The notes below the pieces were generated by a model, which saw only the letters and a list, made by a program, of their open reading frames with translations, was not told where the DNA came from and made no database searches. A stretch of 64,000 bases of DNA from CAWDAQ01 sp963800325 (GTDB taxonomy: Bacteria > Actinomycetota > Actinomycetes > Actinomycetales > Dermatophilaceae): the NCBI GenBank assembly GCA_963800325.1, contig CAWDAQ010000002.1:248001-312000 (forward strand), given 5' to 3'. How positions within the stretch are numbered: position 1 is the stretch's first letter; each line of letters opens with the position of its first letter. Both the position numbers and the translations under genes were made by a program. Shown piece by piece: positions 24,888 to 35,413 of the stretch.

Positions 24888-27800
24888 GGCTGCACCACCT
24901 CGAGGTGACGGCGTTCGGGCCGTTCCCCGGAACCGAGCGCGTCGACTTCGACGACGTCGCCCGCGCCGGGCTGTTCCTCGTCCACGGCCCGACCGGGGCC
25001 GGCAAGACGACGCTGCTGGACGCCGTCTGCTTCGCCCTGTTCGCGGCCACCCCCGGCGCCCGACCGGGGGGCCGGGCGCTGCGCAGCGACCACGCCCCCC
25101 GGGACGCCGTCCCCACCGTCCGGCTCGAGCTCACCGCCGCGGCGCGGCGGCTGCGGCTCACCCGCTCGCCGGAGTTCCGGCGCCCGAAGAAGCGCGGCGC
25201 CGGCGAGACCACCTCGCCCGCCACCGTCGCCCTCGAGGAGTGGCGCGGCGGGGGCTGGCACGTGCTCAGCACGCGCAACGACGAGGTCGCCGAGGTCGTC
25301 GACGACGTCCTCGGCATGGGACTCGCCCAGTTCGCCCGCGTCGTCCTCCTCCCCCAGGGCGACTTCGCCGCGTTCCTGCGGACGACGGCCGAGGAGCGGC
25401 GCCGCCTGCTCGAGCGGCTCTTCGACGTCTCCGACTTCACCGCCCTCGAGCACTGGTTCGCCGAGGAGCGGCGGGCGGCGAGCCGCGCCGCGGACGTCGC
25501 CCGCGGGCAGGTGGCGACCGGGCTCGCCCGATTCCGCGACGTCCTCGCGGGAGTCGACGCCCCCGGCCTCGAGCTCGCCGCGGCTCCGGGTGGGGGCCCC
25601 GGCGGGGGCCCCGGGGACGGTCCGCCGCAGGACCCCGAGGCCCTGACCGGGCAGGTCGAGGCCTCCGTCGCCGCCCTGGAGTCGGTCCTCGCCGAGCGGC
25701 TCGCCGAGCTCGACGCCGCCCAGGGTGGCGAGCGTACCGCCGCCGCGACCGCGGAGCGCGCCCGGACGACCGCCGAACGCCGCCGCCGTGGGCTCACCGC
25801 CCGGGAGCGGCTCGTCGAGCTGGAGGCCCGGGCAGAGCAAGTCCGCTGTGACCGGTCCCGGGTCGAGGCGGCCGATCGCGCCGCCGGGGTCGGCGGCGAG
25901 CTCGCCGCGCTCGACCGGGCCCGCGCCGACCTCGACGGCGCCGCCGTCCGCGCCGCCACGGCCCGGGCGCACCTACCCGGGCTCGGTGAGAGCTCGGTCC
26001 CGGCGGCGCTGCTCGCGGACCTGGAACGCCACGACGAGCAGCTCGCCGACCTGCGCCGGCGCCGGGCGGCGGCACGGGTGCGGGCCGAGCGCGCGGCCGG
26101 GGCCCGGGAGGCCCTCGCCGCCGCGGCGACCGAGTCCGACCGGCTCACCGAGGAGCAGCGGCAGGTGGAGGCCGACGTCACCGGCGCCCGCAGCGACCTC
26201 ACCGCCGCCCGGGAGGTGGCCGCGGACCTGCCGGCCGCGGAGTCCGCCGTCGCCGACCTCGCCGCCCGGCTCGCCCTCCGCTCCGAGGTCGACCGGCTCA
26301 CCACGACGCTCGAGGAGGCCCGCGCGCGACTCCGGGACGCCGTCGACACCGAGCAGGTGCGCCGCGACCGTGTCCTCGACCTGCGCGAGGCCCGGCTGGC
26401 CGATCTCGCCGGGCAGCTCGCCGAGCACCTCGCGGACGGCGAGGCCTGCCCGGTCTGCGGCGCCCGCGAGCACCCGCAGCCGGCGGCGCCGGCGGGCGGC
26501 GCCACCGCGGAGGACGTCGCCGCGGCCGAGGACGCGCTCGGCCGTGCCGCGCAGGCCCGGGAGCGGTCCGCGACCGAGGTCGCCGGCGTCGAGGCCGAGC
26601 TGCGCGCCCGGACCGACGACCTCGGCCCCGAACGGCGCGACGCCGGCGCGCTCGCCGGCGCCCTCGCGACCGCCCGGGCCGCGCTCCGGCAGGCCCGGGA
26701 CCGGGCCGCCGCCGCGGACGAGGCCGAACAGCGCCTCGCGCACGTCGAACGCCGGCGCGAGGAGCTCCGCGCGCTCGCCGAGGAGGTCCGGGCCAGGTCG
26801 GGGGCCCTCTCGGGCGTGCTCGACGAGCACGCCGACCTCGACCGGGAGGACACCGAGGCCGAGGCGTCCGTCCTCGCCACGCACGCCGACCGGTGCCCCT
26901 GCCGGGCGCTCCTCGGCGCCGGACCGGCCGGGCAGCTCGAGGCCCACGAGGACGCGGCCCGCTCGCTGCGCGACCTCGTCGACGCCGAGCGCCAGCACGA
27001 GGAGGCGCGGCGGCGGCAGGACCAGGCGGCAGCGGCCGCGGCGGAGGCGGCGACCACCCACGGCTTCCCCGACCTCGAGGCGGTCGAGCGCGCCGCGCTG
27101 CCCCGGGAGGAGCGCGAGCGGCTGCGGGCGGTCGTCGCCGACCACGACACCCGCGCCGACCGGGCCCGCGCCACCCTCGACGACCCGGACGTCGCCGCCG
27201 CCCTGGACGAGGACGAGCCGGACGTCGAGGCCGCGGAGCAGGCCGCGGCGTCCGCCCGGGCCGCGACCCTCCGGGCCGGCCGGTCGCACGCCGTCGTCGA
27301 GACCGCCGCCGCCGCCGCGGCCGGCGTGGCGGCGGACGTCCGGGGCGCGTGCGCCGACCTCGGGCCGGCGGCCCGCCGGCAGGCCGCCGTCGCCGAGCTC
27401 GCCGACCTCGTCGCCGGCACGTCCCCGGCGAACACCTACCGGATGCGGCTGTCCTCGTTCGTCCTCGCCGCCCGCCTCGAGCGGGTCGTCGAGATCGCCA
27501 ACGAGCGGCTCGCGGTCCTCGGCGACGGCAGGTTCCAGCTGCTCCACGACGACGGTCCGGCCGCGCGCGGCGCCCGCAGCGGCCTCGGGCTCGCAGTCCG
27601 TGACCTGTGGACCGGCCGGACCCGGGACACCGCGACCCTGTCCGGGGGCGAGTCGTTCATGGCCTCGCTCGCCCTCGCGCTGGCCCTCGCCGACGCGGTC
27701 CGCGAGGAGTCCGGCGGCCTGGACCTGCAGACCCTGTTCGTCGACGAGGGGTTCGGCACGCTGGACGAGGAGAGCCTCGAGGAGGTCATGGGCGTGCTGG

Positions 27801-28039
27801 ACTCCCTGCGCGACGGCGGTCGTGCGGTGGGGGTCGTCAGCCACGTCACCGACCTGCGCAGCCGGATCCCCAGCCGGGTCGCGGTCACCAAGACCCCCGC
27901 GGGGTCGACGGTGACCACCCGGACCGGCGGCATGCCCGACGACGTTCCCGACGAGGTGCCGGACGACGTGCCCGAGGGCCCGGTCGGCGACGTCGACGCT
28001 CGAGGCGCCCCCGGGACGCGGGCCCGGGTCGCCGGCTGA
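24884..28039 (+). CDS. sbcC: Exonuclease/SMC-like ATPase subunit SbcC (Rad50-like)
   Basis: 1051 residues. Walker A GPTGAGKTT is at 35-43, a QGDFAAFLR Q-loop region follows, and long Ala/Glu/Arg-rich coiled coils flank a zinc hook CPVCGAREHP in the middle. The C-terminal half has the signature LSGGESFMASLALALALAD and the Walker B LFVDEGFGTLDEES. The hook joins two molecules; the heads bind SbcD. The last ~35 residues are an acidic/proline tail with repeated DDVP units, outside the conserved core. GTG start at 24884 overlaps the sbcD stop. The stop codon lies in the loop of a terminator hairpin. Confidence 0.95.
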   Translation: MRLHHLEVTAFGPFPGTERVDFDDVARAGLFLVHGPTGAGKTTLLDAVCFALFAATPGARPGGRALRSDHAPRDAVPTVRLELTAAARRLRLTRSPEFRRPKKRGAGETTSPATVALEEWRGGGWHVLSTRNDEVAEVVDDVLGMGLAQFARVVLLPQGDFAAFLRTTAEERRRLLERLFDVSDFTALEHWFAEERRAASRAADVARGQVATGLARFRDVLAGVDAPGLELAAAPGGGPGGGPGDGPPQDPEALTGQVEASVAALESVLAERLAELDAAQGGERTAAATAERARTTAERRRRGLTARERLVELEARAEQVRCDRSRVEAADRAAGVGGELAALDRARADLDGAAVRAATARAHLPGLGESSVPAALLADLERHDEQLADLRRRRAAARVRAERAAGAREALAAAATESDRLTEEQRQVEADVTGARSDLTAAREVAADLPAAESAVADLAARLALRSEVDRLTTTLEEARARLRDAVDTEQVRRDRVLDLREARLADLAGQLAEHLADGEACPVCGAREHPQPAAPAGGATAEDVAAAEDALGRAAQARERSATEVAGVEAELRARTDDLGPERRDAGALAGALATARAALRQARDRAAAADEAEQRLAHVERRREELRALAEEVRARSGALSGVLDEHADLDREDTEAEASVLATHADRCPCRALLGAGPAGQLEAHEDAARSLRDLVDAERQHEEARRRQDQAAAAAAEAATTHGFPDLEAVERAALPREERERLRAVVADHDTRADRARATLDDPDVAAALDEDEPDVEAAEQAAASARAATLRAGRSHAVVETAAAAAAGVAADVRGACADLGPAARRQAAVAELADLVAGTSPANTYRMRLSSFVLAARLERVVEIANERLAVLGDGRFQLLHDDGPAARGARSGLGLAVRDLWTGRTRDTATLSGGESFMASLALALALADAVREESGGLDLQTLFVDEGFGTLDEESLEEVMGVLDSLRDGGRAVGVVSHVTDLRSRIPSRVAVTKTPAGSTVTTRTGGMPDDVPDEVPDDVPEGPVGDVDARGAPGTRARVAG

Positions 28040-28053
28040 CCGGCGACCCGGGC
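28022..28053. terminator. Terminator hairpin holding the sbcC stop codon in its loop
   Basis: Perfect 14-bp inverted repeat (28022-28035 with 28040-28053) with loop CTGA; the TGA stop of sbcC is in the loop. It ends 10 bases before the gcvP stop, so it serves two convergent genes. Confidence 0.75.
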
Positions 28054-28063
28054 GGCCGCGTCG

Positions 28064-30943
<2,880 letters not shown>

Positions 30944-30984
30944 GAGGCTCCTAGGGCACGGGCAACTGCGGGCGCCTCCCCTTC

Positions 30985-31105
30985 TGTCGCCGCCGAGGGC
31001 GGTTCCAGAGGTGCCTGATCCGCGTGGTCCTGCGCGCCTGAGAGGTTCCGGGGAGTTTGCCCCTTCGGCGCCCCGCCGACAGGACGGGGACTCTCCCACA
31101 CGGGG
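30985..31105 (-). ncRNA. Glycine riboswitch upstream of gcvP
   Basis: On the minus strand the leader contains GGGAGAG (near 31097), then GCGCCGAAGGGGCAA, ACTCCCC, and CCTCTCAGGCG (31045-31035). These are the conserved pieces of the gcvT-type glycine aptamer, in the right order. After them comes a shorter CTCTGGA...ACAGAAGGGGAGG part that looks like a reduced second (ghost) aptamer. It probably turns on gcvP when glycine is plentiful. A TACCGT (31126-31121) just upstream may be its -10 element. Confidence 0.9.
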
Positions 31106-31185
31106 TGTACGGCACCACTCACGGTACCAGCCGGACCTGCGACGACCTGGTCGCGACCGGGCCGCGCGGCCCGCCGGAGGAGGCG

Positions 31186-31219
31186 GTCGCGACCGGCGGC
31201 GGCTGTCGCCGGTCGCGAC
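31186..31219 (-). terminator. Terminator after merR, with a third repeat arm
   Basis: Perfect 13-bp arms GTCGCGACCGGCG (31186-31198) and CGCCGGTCGCGAC (31207-31219) with an 8-base loop, 54 bases past the merR stop. A second copy of the left arm core, GTCGCGACCGG, lies at 31150-31160, so an alternative longer hairpin is possible. Confidence 0.65.
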
Positions 31220-31272
31220 GTTTCCCGCTGGTCCTTGGCCGGAGCGTCGCGGCGCGGACCCTGCGGGTGCGG

Positions 31273-31851
31273 TCAGGCGAGCCGGGCCTCGCGCCGGGCG
31301 CTGAGCTCGTCCCCCGGGTGGGGGGCGGGGACCTCGTCCTCGGCGCGCTCGCTGGGCAGCGCGGCGAGCGACCCCTCGATCTCGCGCCAGACCCGTCCGA
31401 CGGCGATGCCGAACACGCCCTGTCCGCCCTGGACGAGGTCGACGACCTCGTCGGCGGAGGTGCACTCGTACACCGAGGCGCCGTCGCTCATGAGGGTGAT
31501 CTGGGCGAGGTCGTCGACGCCGCGACGGCGCAGGTGCTCGATGGCGACCCGGATCTGCTGCAGCGAGACCCCGGTGTCGAGCAGGCGCTTGACGACCTTG
31601 AGCACGAGGATGTCCCGGAAGCCGTAGAGCCGCTGCGTGCCGGAGCCGCTCGCGCCCCGCACGGACGGCTCGACGAGCCCGGTCCGGGCCCAGTAGTCGA
31701 GCTGACGGTAGGTGATGCCCGCGGCCTTGCACGCGGTGGGACCGCGGTAGCCGACGTCCTCGCTGAGCGCGGGGAGGTCGTCGTCGAAGAGGACGCCCTG
31801 CGTCGCGGCCGGGGCGGTCACGCCCGGTCGCGAATCCCCAGTCGCCTCCAC
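31273..31851 (-). CDS. MerR family transcriptional regulator (Rv1830-like)
   Basis: 192 residues. The N-terminal MerR DNA-binding domain has YRGPTACKAAGITYRQLDYWARTGLVEPSVR, with GSGTQRLYGFRDILVLKVVKRLLDTGVSLQQIR after it. The effector part is short and has no metal-binding cysteines. Position between the DUF151 protein and gcvP matches Rv1830 of Mycobacterium. The regulon is unknown. The frame is open to 31893; the GTG at 31851 is chosen because GAGGAGG stands before it. A promoter with TTGACG and TACCGT at 17-base spacing lies just upstream. Confidence 0.88.
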   Translation of the reverse strand: MEATGDSRPGVTAPAATQGVLFDDDLPALSEDVGYRGPTACKAAGITYRQLDYWARTGLVEPSVRGASGSGTQRLYGFRDILVLKVVKRLLDTGVSLQQIRVAIEHLRRRGVDDLAQITLMSDGASVYECTSADEVVDLVQGGQGVFGIAVGRVWREIEGSLAALPSERAEDEVPAPHPGDELSARREARLA

Positions 31852-31898
31852 GTCGCCTCCTCGAGGTGGTCGCGTCCCGTACCCGGGACGCACCTAGG

Positions 31899-31927
31899 AC
31901 GGTACGGCGGGGCGTACCCGCCGTCAA
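31899..31927 (-). promoter_or_regulatory. Housekeeping promoter of merR
   Basis: On the minus strand TTGACG (31927-31922) and TACCGT (31904-31899) are separated by 17 bases, the best -35/-10 pair found in the window. The start would be near 31892, leaving a ~40-base leader with GAGGAGG. Confidence 0.65.
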
Positions 31928-31976
31928 CGACCGTCGGCGCGTGTCACGGCCACCCGTCACGTCCGGGACGGACGGG

Positions 31977-32453
31977 TCACTGCTCGGTGGGGTTCTCGAA
32001 GTCCTCGGGGCTGACGTGGTCGAGGAACTCCTTGAACTTCTCGACCTCGTCCTCCTCCTCCGGGGCGATCGCGACGCCGGCGGCCTCGAGCAGGTCCTCG
32101 GAGGTGACGATCTCGGCGCCGGTGCGCAGCGCGAGGGCGATGGCGTCCGAGGACCGGGAGGAGATCTCGCTGCCCCCGTCGATGACGAGGGTGGCGTAGA
32201 AGATGTTGTCCTTGAGCTCGTCGATCCGCACCCGCGTCAGCGTGTGCCCGAGGCCCTCGATGACGTTCTTCAGGAGGTCGTGGGTCAGCGGCCGGGGAGG
32301 CTTGACGCCCTGCTGGGCGTACGCGATCGCGGTCGCCTCCGCCGCTCCGATCCAGATCGGCAGGTAGCGCTCCCCGTCACGCTCCCGCAGGAGCACGATG
32401 GGCTGGTTGGTGGGCATCTCCACCCGGACACCGAGCACGTCCAACGGCTTCAC
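31977..32453 (-). CDS. Bifunctional nuclease family protein (DUF151)
   Basis: 158 residues. The DUF151 pattern is clear: PIVLLRERDGERYLPIWIGAAEATAIAYA near the start, HDLLKNVIEGLGHTLTRVRI in the middle and SRSSDAIALALRTGAEI. The C-terminus is acidic. Plant relatives have nuclease activity; the bacterial role is not known. It corresponds to Rv1829 in the conserved pgsA-to-gcvP cluster. The GTG at 32453 has TACGGT six bases before it, so transcription from its own leaderless promoter is likely, beside read-through from ftsR. Confidence 0.9.
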   Translation of the reverse strand: MKPLDVLGVRVEMPTNQPIVLLRERDGERYLPIWIGAAEATAIAYAQQGVKPPRPLTHDLLKNVIEGLGHTLTRVRIDELKDNIFYATLVIDGGSEISSRSSDAIALALRTGAEIVTSEDLLEAAGVAIAPEEEDEVEKFKEFLDHVSPEDFENPTEQ

Positions 32454-32465
32454 GGGTCCACCGTA
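32453..32465 (-). promoter_or_regulatory. Leaderless promoter -10 element of the DUF151 gene
   Basis: Minus-strand TACGGT (32465-32460), six bases, then GTG at 32453. Confidence 0.5.
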
Positions 32466-32489
32466 CCCCGCGGAAGCAGGGGGGATGCA

Positions 32490-33314
32490 TCAGCCGTCGT
32501 CGGTCCCCACGAGCCGGTGCAGCGCGTCCCGGACGAGCGCGGTGTGCAGCGTCAGGCACCAGTGCGCCACCTCGGCCGCGACGTCGGCAGGAGACTCCAC
32601 GGGCGCCGCCGAGCCGTCCCCGCCCTCCCCGGCCCGCGCGGCCCGGCGACCCCGCAGGGGCGCCAGGACGTGCTCGGCGAGGCCCACCTCGCGGTCGGCG
32701 GCGGTGCGGAACTGACGCAGGTGGCGCACCTCGATCCCCCGTCCGACGAGGACCGAGGCCGCCCGGGCGACGTCGAGGGACTCGGCCCCGAAGAAGCCGT
32801 CCTCGTCGGCGTGGACGAGGCCGTAGGCGACGAGGGCCTGGATGACCTCCGCGTCGACCCCCTCGGAGCGCGCGAGCTCGGCCGTGGTCAGCCGCATCGG
32901 GGTGCGGGCGAGCAGCCCGGCGGGGGGCGGCGCGCCGCCGCCGGGGACGGGTGCCCTCGGCGCCGACGGACCGGCGCGGCCCGCCGGCGCGCCGGACGCG
33001 CCGGGGACGACCGCGTCCGGGTCGAGCCCGCGGTCCATCGCGTCCAGGGCCTCCCGGATGACCCGCAGCGGCCAGAACCGGTCCCGCTGGGCCGCGAGGA
33101 CGTAGCGCAGCCGTTCGACGTCGTCGGTGTCGAACGAGCGGTAGCCCGACGTCGTGCGCTCGGGGGTGACCAGACCCTCGGACTCGAGGAACCGGATCTT
33201 GGAGACCGTCACGTCCGGGAACTCCTCGCGCAGCCGTGCCAGCACGGCACCGATGCTCAGGCGGGACGAGCCGCCCCGGCCGGACGCGGGGCCCCGGTCA
33301 GGACCCGCCCGCAT
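32490..33314 (-). CDS. ftsR: MerR family cell-division regulator FtsR
   Basis: 274 residues, equivalent in position and pattern to Rv1828 and to FtsR of Corynebacterium glutamicum, which activates ftsZ. The N-terminal helix-turn-helix reads LSIGAVLARLREEFPDVTVSKIRFLESEGLVTPERTTSGYR. After a Pro/Ala/Gly-rich linker of ~35 residues comes a second winged-helix-like region (LTTAELARSEGVDAEVIQALVAYGLV) and helices. The linker is longer than in the mycobacterial protein. The start ATG lies inside the last codons of garA (17-base overlap) with no strong ribosome site, so translational coupling is likely. Confidence 0.87.
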   Translation of the reverse strand: MRAGPDRGPASGRGGSSRLSIGAVLARLREEFPDVTVSKIRFLESEGLVTPERTTSGYRSFDTDDVERLRYVLAAQRDRFWPLRVIREALDAMDRGLDPDAVVPGASGAPAGRAGPSAPRAPVPGGGAPPPAGLLARTPMRLTTAELARSEGVDAEVIQALVAYGLVHADEDGFFGAESLDVARAASVLVGRGIEVRHLRQFRTAADREVGLAEHVLAPLRGRRAARAGEGGDGSAAPVESPADVAAEVAHWCLTLHTALVRDALHRLVGTDDG

Positions 33315-33753
33315 AGAAGACGAGCCGGAACTTGCCGATCTGCACCTCGTCGCCGCGGTGGAGGACGGTGTCGTCGATCCGCTCGCGGTTGACGTAGGTG
33401 CCGTTGAGGGAGCCGACGTCGCGCACCGAGAAGGTGTCCCCCGCGCGGCGGAAGACGGCGTGCTTGCGGGAGACCGTGACGTCGTCGAGGAAGATGTCAC
33501 TGGAGGGGCTGCGGCCGGAGGTGACCTCCGCGTCGTCGAGCAGGAACCGGGCGCCGGTGTTCGGTCCCCGCAGGACGATGAGGAGCGCGGTGCCGGGGCG
33601 GAGGGCCTCGACGGTCTGCTGGTTCTCGCGGCTCAGGCCGAGATCGCCCTCGTGCACGGGCTCGCCGGGGTGGGTCTCCCCCAGGCCACCGAAGTGCTGT
33701 GTCGTCGGGTCCTGACGCGGCGACTCGTCGGAACCGGCTCCATTGGTGGTCAT
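33298..33753 (-). CDS. garA: FHA-domain metabolic regulator GarA/OdhI
   Basis: 151 residues. GarA/OdhI binds and inhibits 2-oxoglutarate dehydrogenase and controls glutamate metabolism; phosphorylation by PknG or PknB of an N-terminal threonine pair relieves this. The N-terminal tail contains a TT pair (residues 17-18, DPTTQHF), although the classic ETT motif is changed. The FHA domain has GRSPSSDIFLDDVTVSRKHA and VGSLNGTYVNRERI, all expected phosphothreonine-binding residues. The ATG at 33753 follows a purine-rich ribosome site. It sits between gcvH and ftsR as in mycobacteria. A TACGCT hexamer ~50 bases upstream may be its promoter. Confidence 0.92.
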   Translation of the reverse strand: MTTNGAGSDESPRQDPTTQHFGGLGETHPGEPVHEGDLGLSRENQQTVEALRPGTALLIVLRGPNTGARFLLDDAEVTSGRSPSSDIFLDDVTVSRKHAVFRRAGDTFSVRDVGSLNGTYVNRERIDDTVLHRGDEVQIGKFRLVFYAGGS

Positions 33754-33848
33754 GCGCCTTCCCCTTTCCACGTGCGTCACGGGCACCTCGCGGTGCCAGC
33801 GTAGTTCACCCCGGCCCCGCGGGGCGGGTCCGGAGGGGGAGCCCGTGG

Positions 33849-34238
33849 TCAGTCGAGCTGCTCGCGGTACCCGGCGACGTCGAGCAGGCCCGAGAGCGCT
33901 CCGGTGTCGGCGAGCCGCAGCTCGTACATCCAGCCCTCGCCGTAGGGGTCGGTGTTGACCAGCTCCGGGGAGGCGTCGAGACCCTCGTTGACGGCGGTGA
34001 CCTCGCCCGCGAGCGGGGCGTAGAGGTCGCTGACCGACTTGGTCGACTCGACCTCGCCGCACGCGTCGCCGGGGGCGAGCGTGTCGCCGACGGTGGGCAG
34101 GCTGACGTAGACGACGTCCCCGAGCGCCTCCTGGGCGTAGGCCGTGATCCCGACCCGGACGACACCGCCGTCACCGACACGCACCCACTCGTGCTCCGCG
34201 GTGTAGCTGAGGTCCTCCGGGTACTCCAGGTCGCTCAT
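33849..34238 (-). CDS. gcvH: Glycine cleavage system H protein
   Basis: 129 residues. The lipoyl-lysine lies at Lys67 in VESTKSVSDLYAP. The start YTAEHEWVRV and the GWMYELRL end are standard. GcvH shuttles the aminomethyl group between GcvP and GcvT. GAGGAGAG lies in front of the ATG. It is followed by garA, so a link between glycine cleavage and 2-oxoglutarate control is preserved here as in other actinobacteria. The gene has no riboswitch; glycine control is visible only at gcvP. Confidence 0.96.
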   Translation of the reverse strand: MSDLEYPEDLSYTAEHEWVRVGDGGVVRVGITAYAQEALGDVVYVSLPTVGDTLAPGDACGEVESTKSVSDLYAPLAGEVTAVNEGLDASPELVNTDPYGEGWMYELRLADTGALSGLLDVAGYREQLD

Positions 34239-34295
34239 GACTCTCCTCGTCGGTGGGGCCCGCCGTGGCGGCCCGGGTCGGGGGGCTGGGCCGGG

Positions 34296-35084
34296 CTAGC
34301 CCTCGGAGGGGCTGGTCGACGGCTCCGGCACCGGCCGAGCGTAACGAGGCTCCGTGACGTCGTGCAATGCGGTGATCGAGAGCGACTCGTGCTGCTCGAC
34401 GGTGGCCTTCCCGCCGAGCCGGCGGACCGACTCGGTCACGCCGCCGGGGATGTCCATCGCGGACGCCATCGTCGCGGGGTCACCGATCGCGGTGATCGTG
34501 TACGGCAGGTCCAGCTTCGTGCCGGAGACCGAGACGCCGGTGTCGCCGTCGGTGAAGTACGTGCTCGCGACCACGCGCACGGAGCCGACCTGCACGGCCT
34601 CGGCGCCGGCGTCCCGCAGCTCCTCGAGGGCGTCCAGCAGCACCGGCGCCGTGACCTCCCGCCGGGGGTCGGCGATCGTCACCGTGATCCCCGGTCCCTT
34701 GACCGGGACGGTGCCGGCGAGGACCTCGAGGGTGCGCAGCCGGCTCTTGGCGGCCTTCTGGGCCTGCTCCCCCGCGCCGGAGGCGAGCTGGTCCCGGGTG
34801 CGCTGGAGGTCCCGCAGCTCCGACTGCAGCCGGTTGCCGTCCTGGGTGACGTCGTCGAGGATCCGCACGAGCTCGTCCTCGCGGAGGTTCTCCAGCCCCT
34901 GGCCCTGGGTCTGGCGCACCTGCGTCGCGATGGCGAACCCGAGGAGGACGGCGAGGACGAGCGCGAGCGCGTTCGCCTTCGTCGCCCGCGGCCGGGCCAT
35001 CCGCAGCAGGTGCCGCCAGTTGGCGCGGGTGTCCTCGCCGCGGGGGCCGGGGCGCCTGCGGTGTGGGGGCTTGGGCTCGCTCAT
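34296..35084 (-). CDS. DUF881 family membrane-anchored protein (second copy)
   Basis: 262 residues. A basic, proline-rich N-terminus is followed by one transmembrane helix (ANALALVLAVLLGFAIATQV) and a coiled coil (ENLREDELVRILDDVTQDGNRLQSELRDL). The extracellular DUF881 domain has GPGITVTIADP, LLDALEELRDAGAEAVQVGSVRVV and LPYTITAIGDP. Equivalent to Rv1825. Function unknown; DUF881 proteins accompany small basic protein genes and cell-division loci, and a CwsA-like or divisome-associated role has been suggested. Its ATG overlaps the sbp stop (ATGA). Confidence 0.85.
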   Translation of the reverse strand: MSEPKPPHRRRPGPRGEDTRANWRHLLRMARPRATKANALALVLAVLLGFAIATQVRQTQGQGLENLREDELVRILDDVTQDGNRLQSELRDLQRTRDQLASGAGEQAQKAAKSRLRTLEVLAGTVPVKGPGITVTIADPRREVTAPVLLDALEELRDAGAEAVQVGSVRVVASTYFTDGDTGVSVSGTKLDLPYTITAIGDPATMASAMDIPGGVTESVRRLGGKATVEQHESLSITALHDVTEPRYARPVPEPSTSPSEG

Positions 35085-35413
35085 GCGCTGAACAGGTGCC
35101 GCCGGATCGAGGCGACGTTGGAGAAGATCCGGACGCCGAGCACGACGACGACCCCGGTCGACAGCTGGGAGCCCACCCCGAGCTGGTCCCCGAGGAAGAC
35201 GATGAAGGCCGCGACGACCACGTTGGACAGGAACGAGATGACGAAGACCTTGTCCGAGAAGATGCCGTCGAGCACGGCCCGGACGGCTCCGAACACCGCG
35301 TCGAGTGCCGCGATGACGGCGATCGGCAGGTAGGGCTGCATCCACAGCGGCACCTCCGGGTTGAGCAGGAGGCCGACGAGGATCCCGCCGAGCAGTCCGA
35401 GGGCTGGTATCAC
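35081..35413 (-). CDS. sbp: Small basic protein (DUF1290) membrane protein
   Basis: 110 residues with three hydrophobic helices and the DUF1290 pattern: PALGLLGGILVGLLLNP, YLPIAVIAALDAVFGAVRA and FISFLSNVVVAAFIVFLGDQLGVGSQL. Equivalent to Rv1824 and to sbp in the Bacillus division cluster. Role unknown. The frame is open upstream, but the GTG at 35413 overlaps the preceding DUF881 stop and has GGAGGA before it, which fixes the start. Confidence 0.87.
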   Translation of the reverse strand: MIPALGLLGGILVGLLLNPEVPLWMQPYLPIAVIAALDAVFGAVRAVLDGIFSDKVFVISFLSNVVVAAFIVFLGDQLGVGSQLSTGVVVVLGVRIFSNVASIRRHLFSA

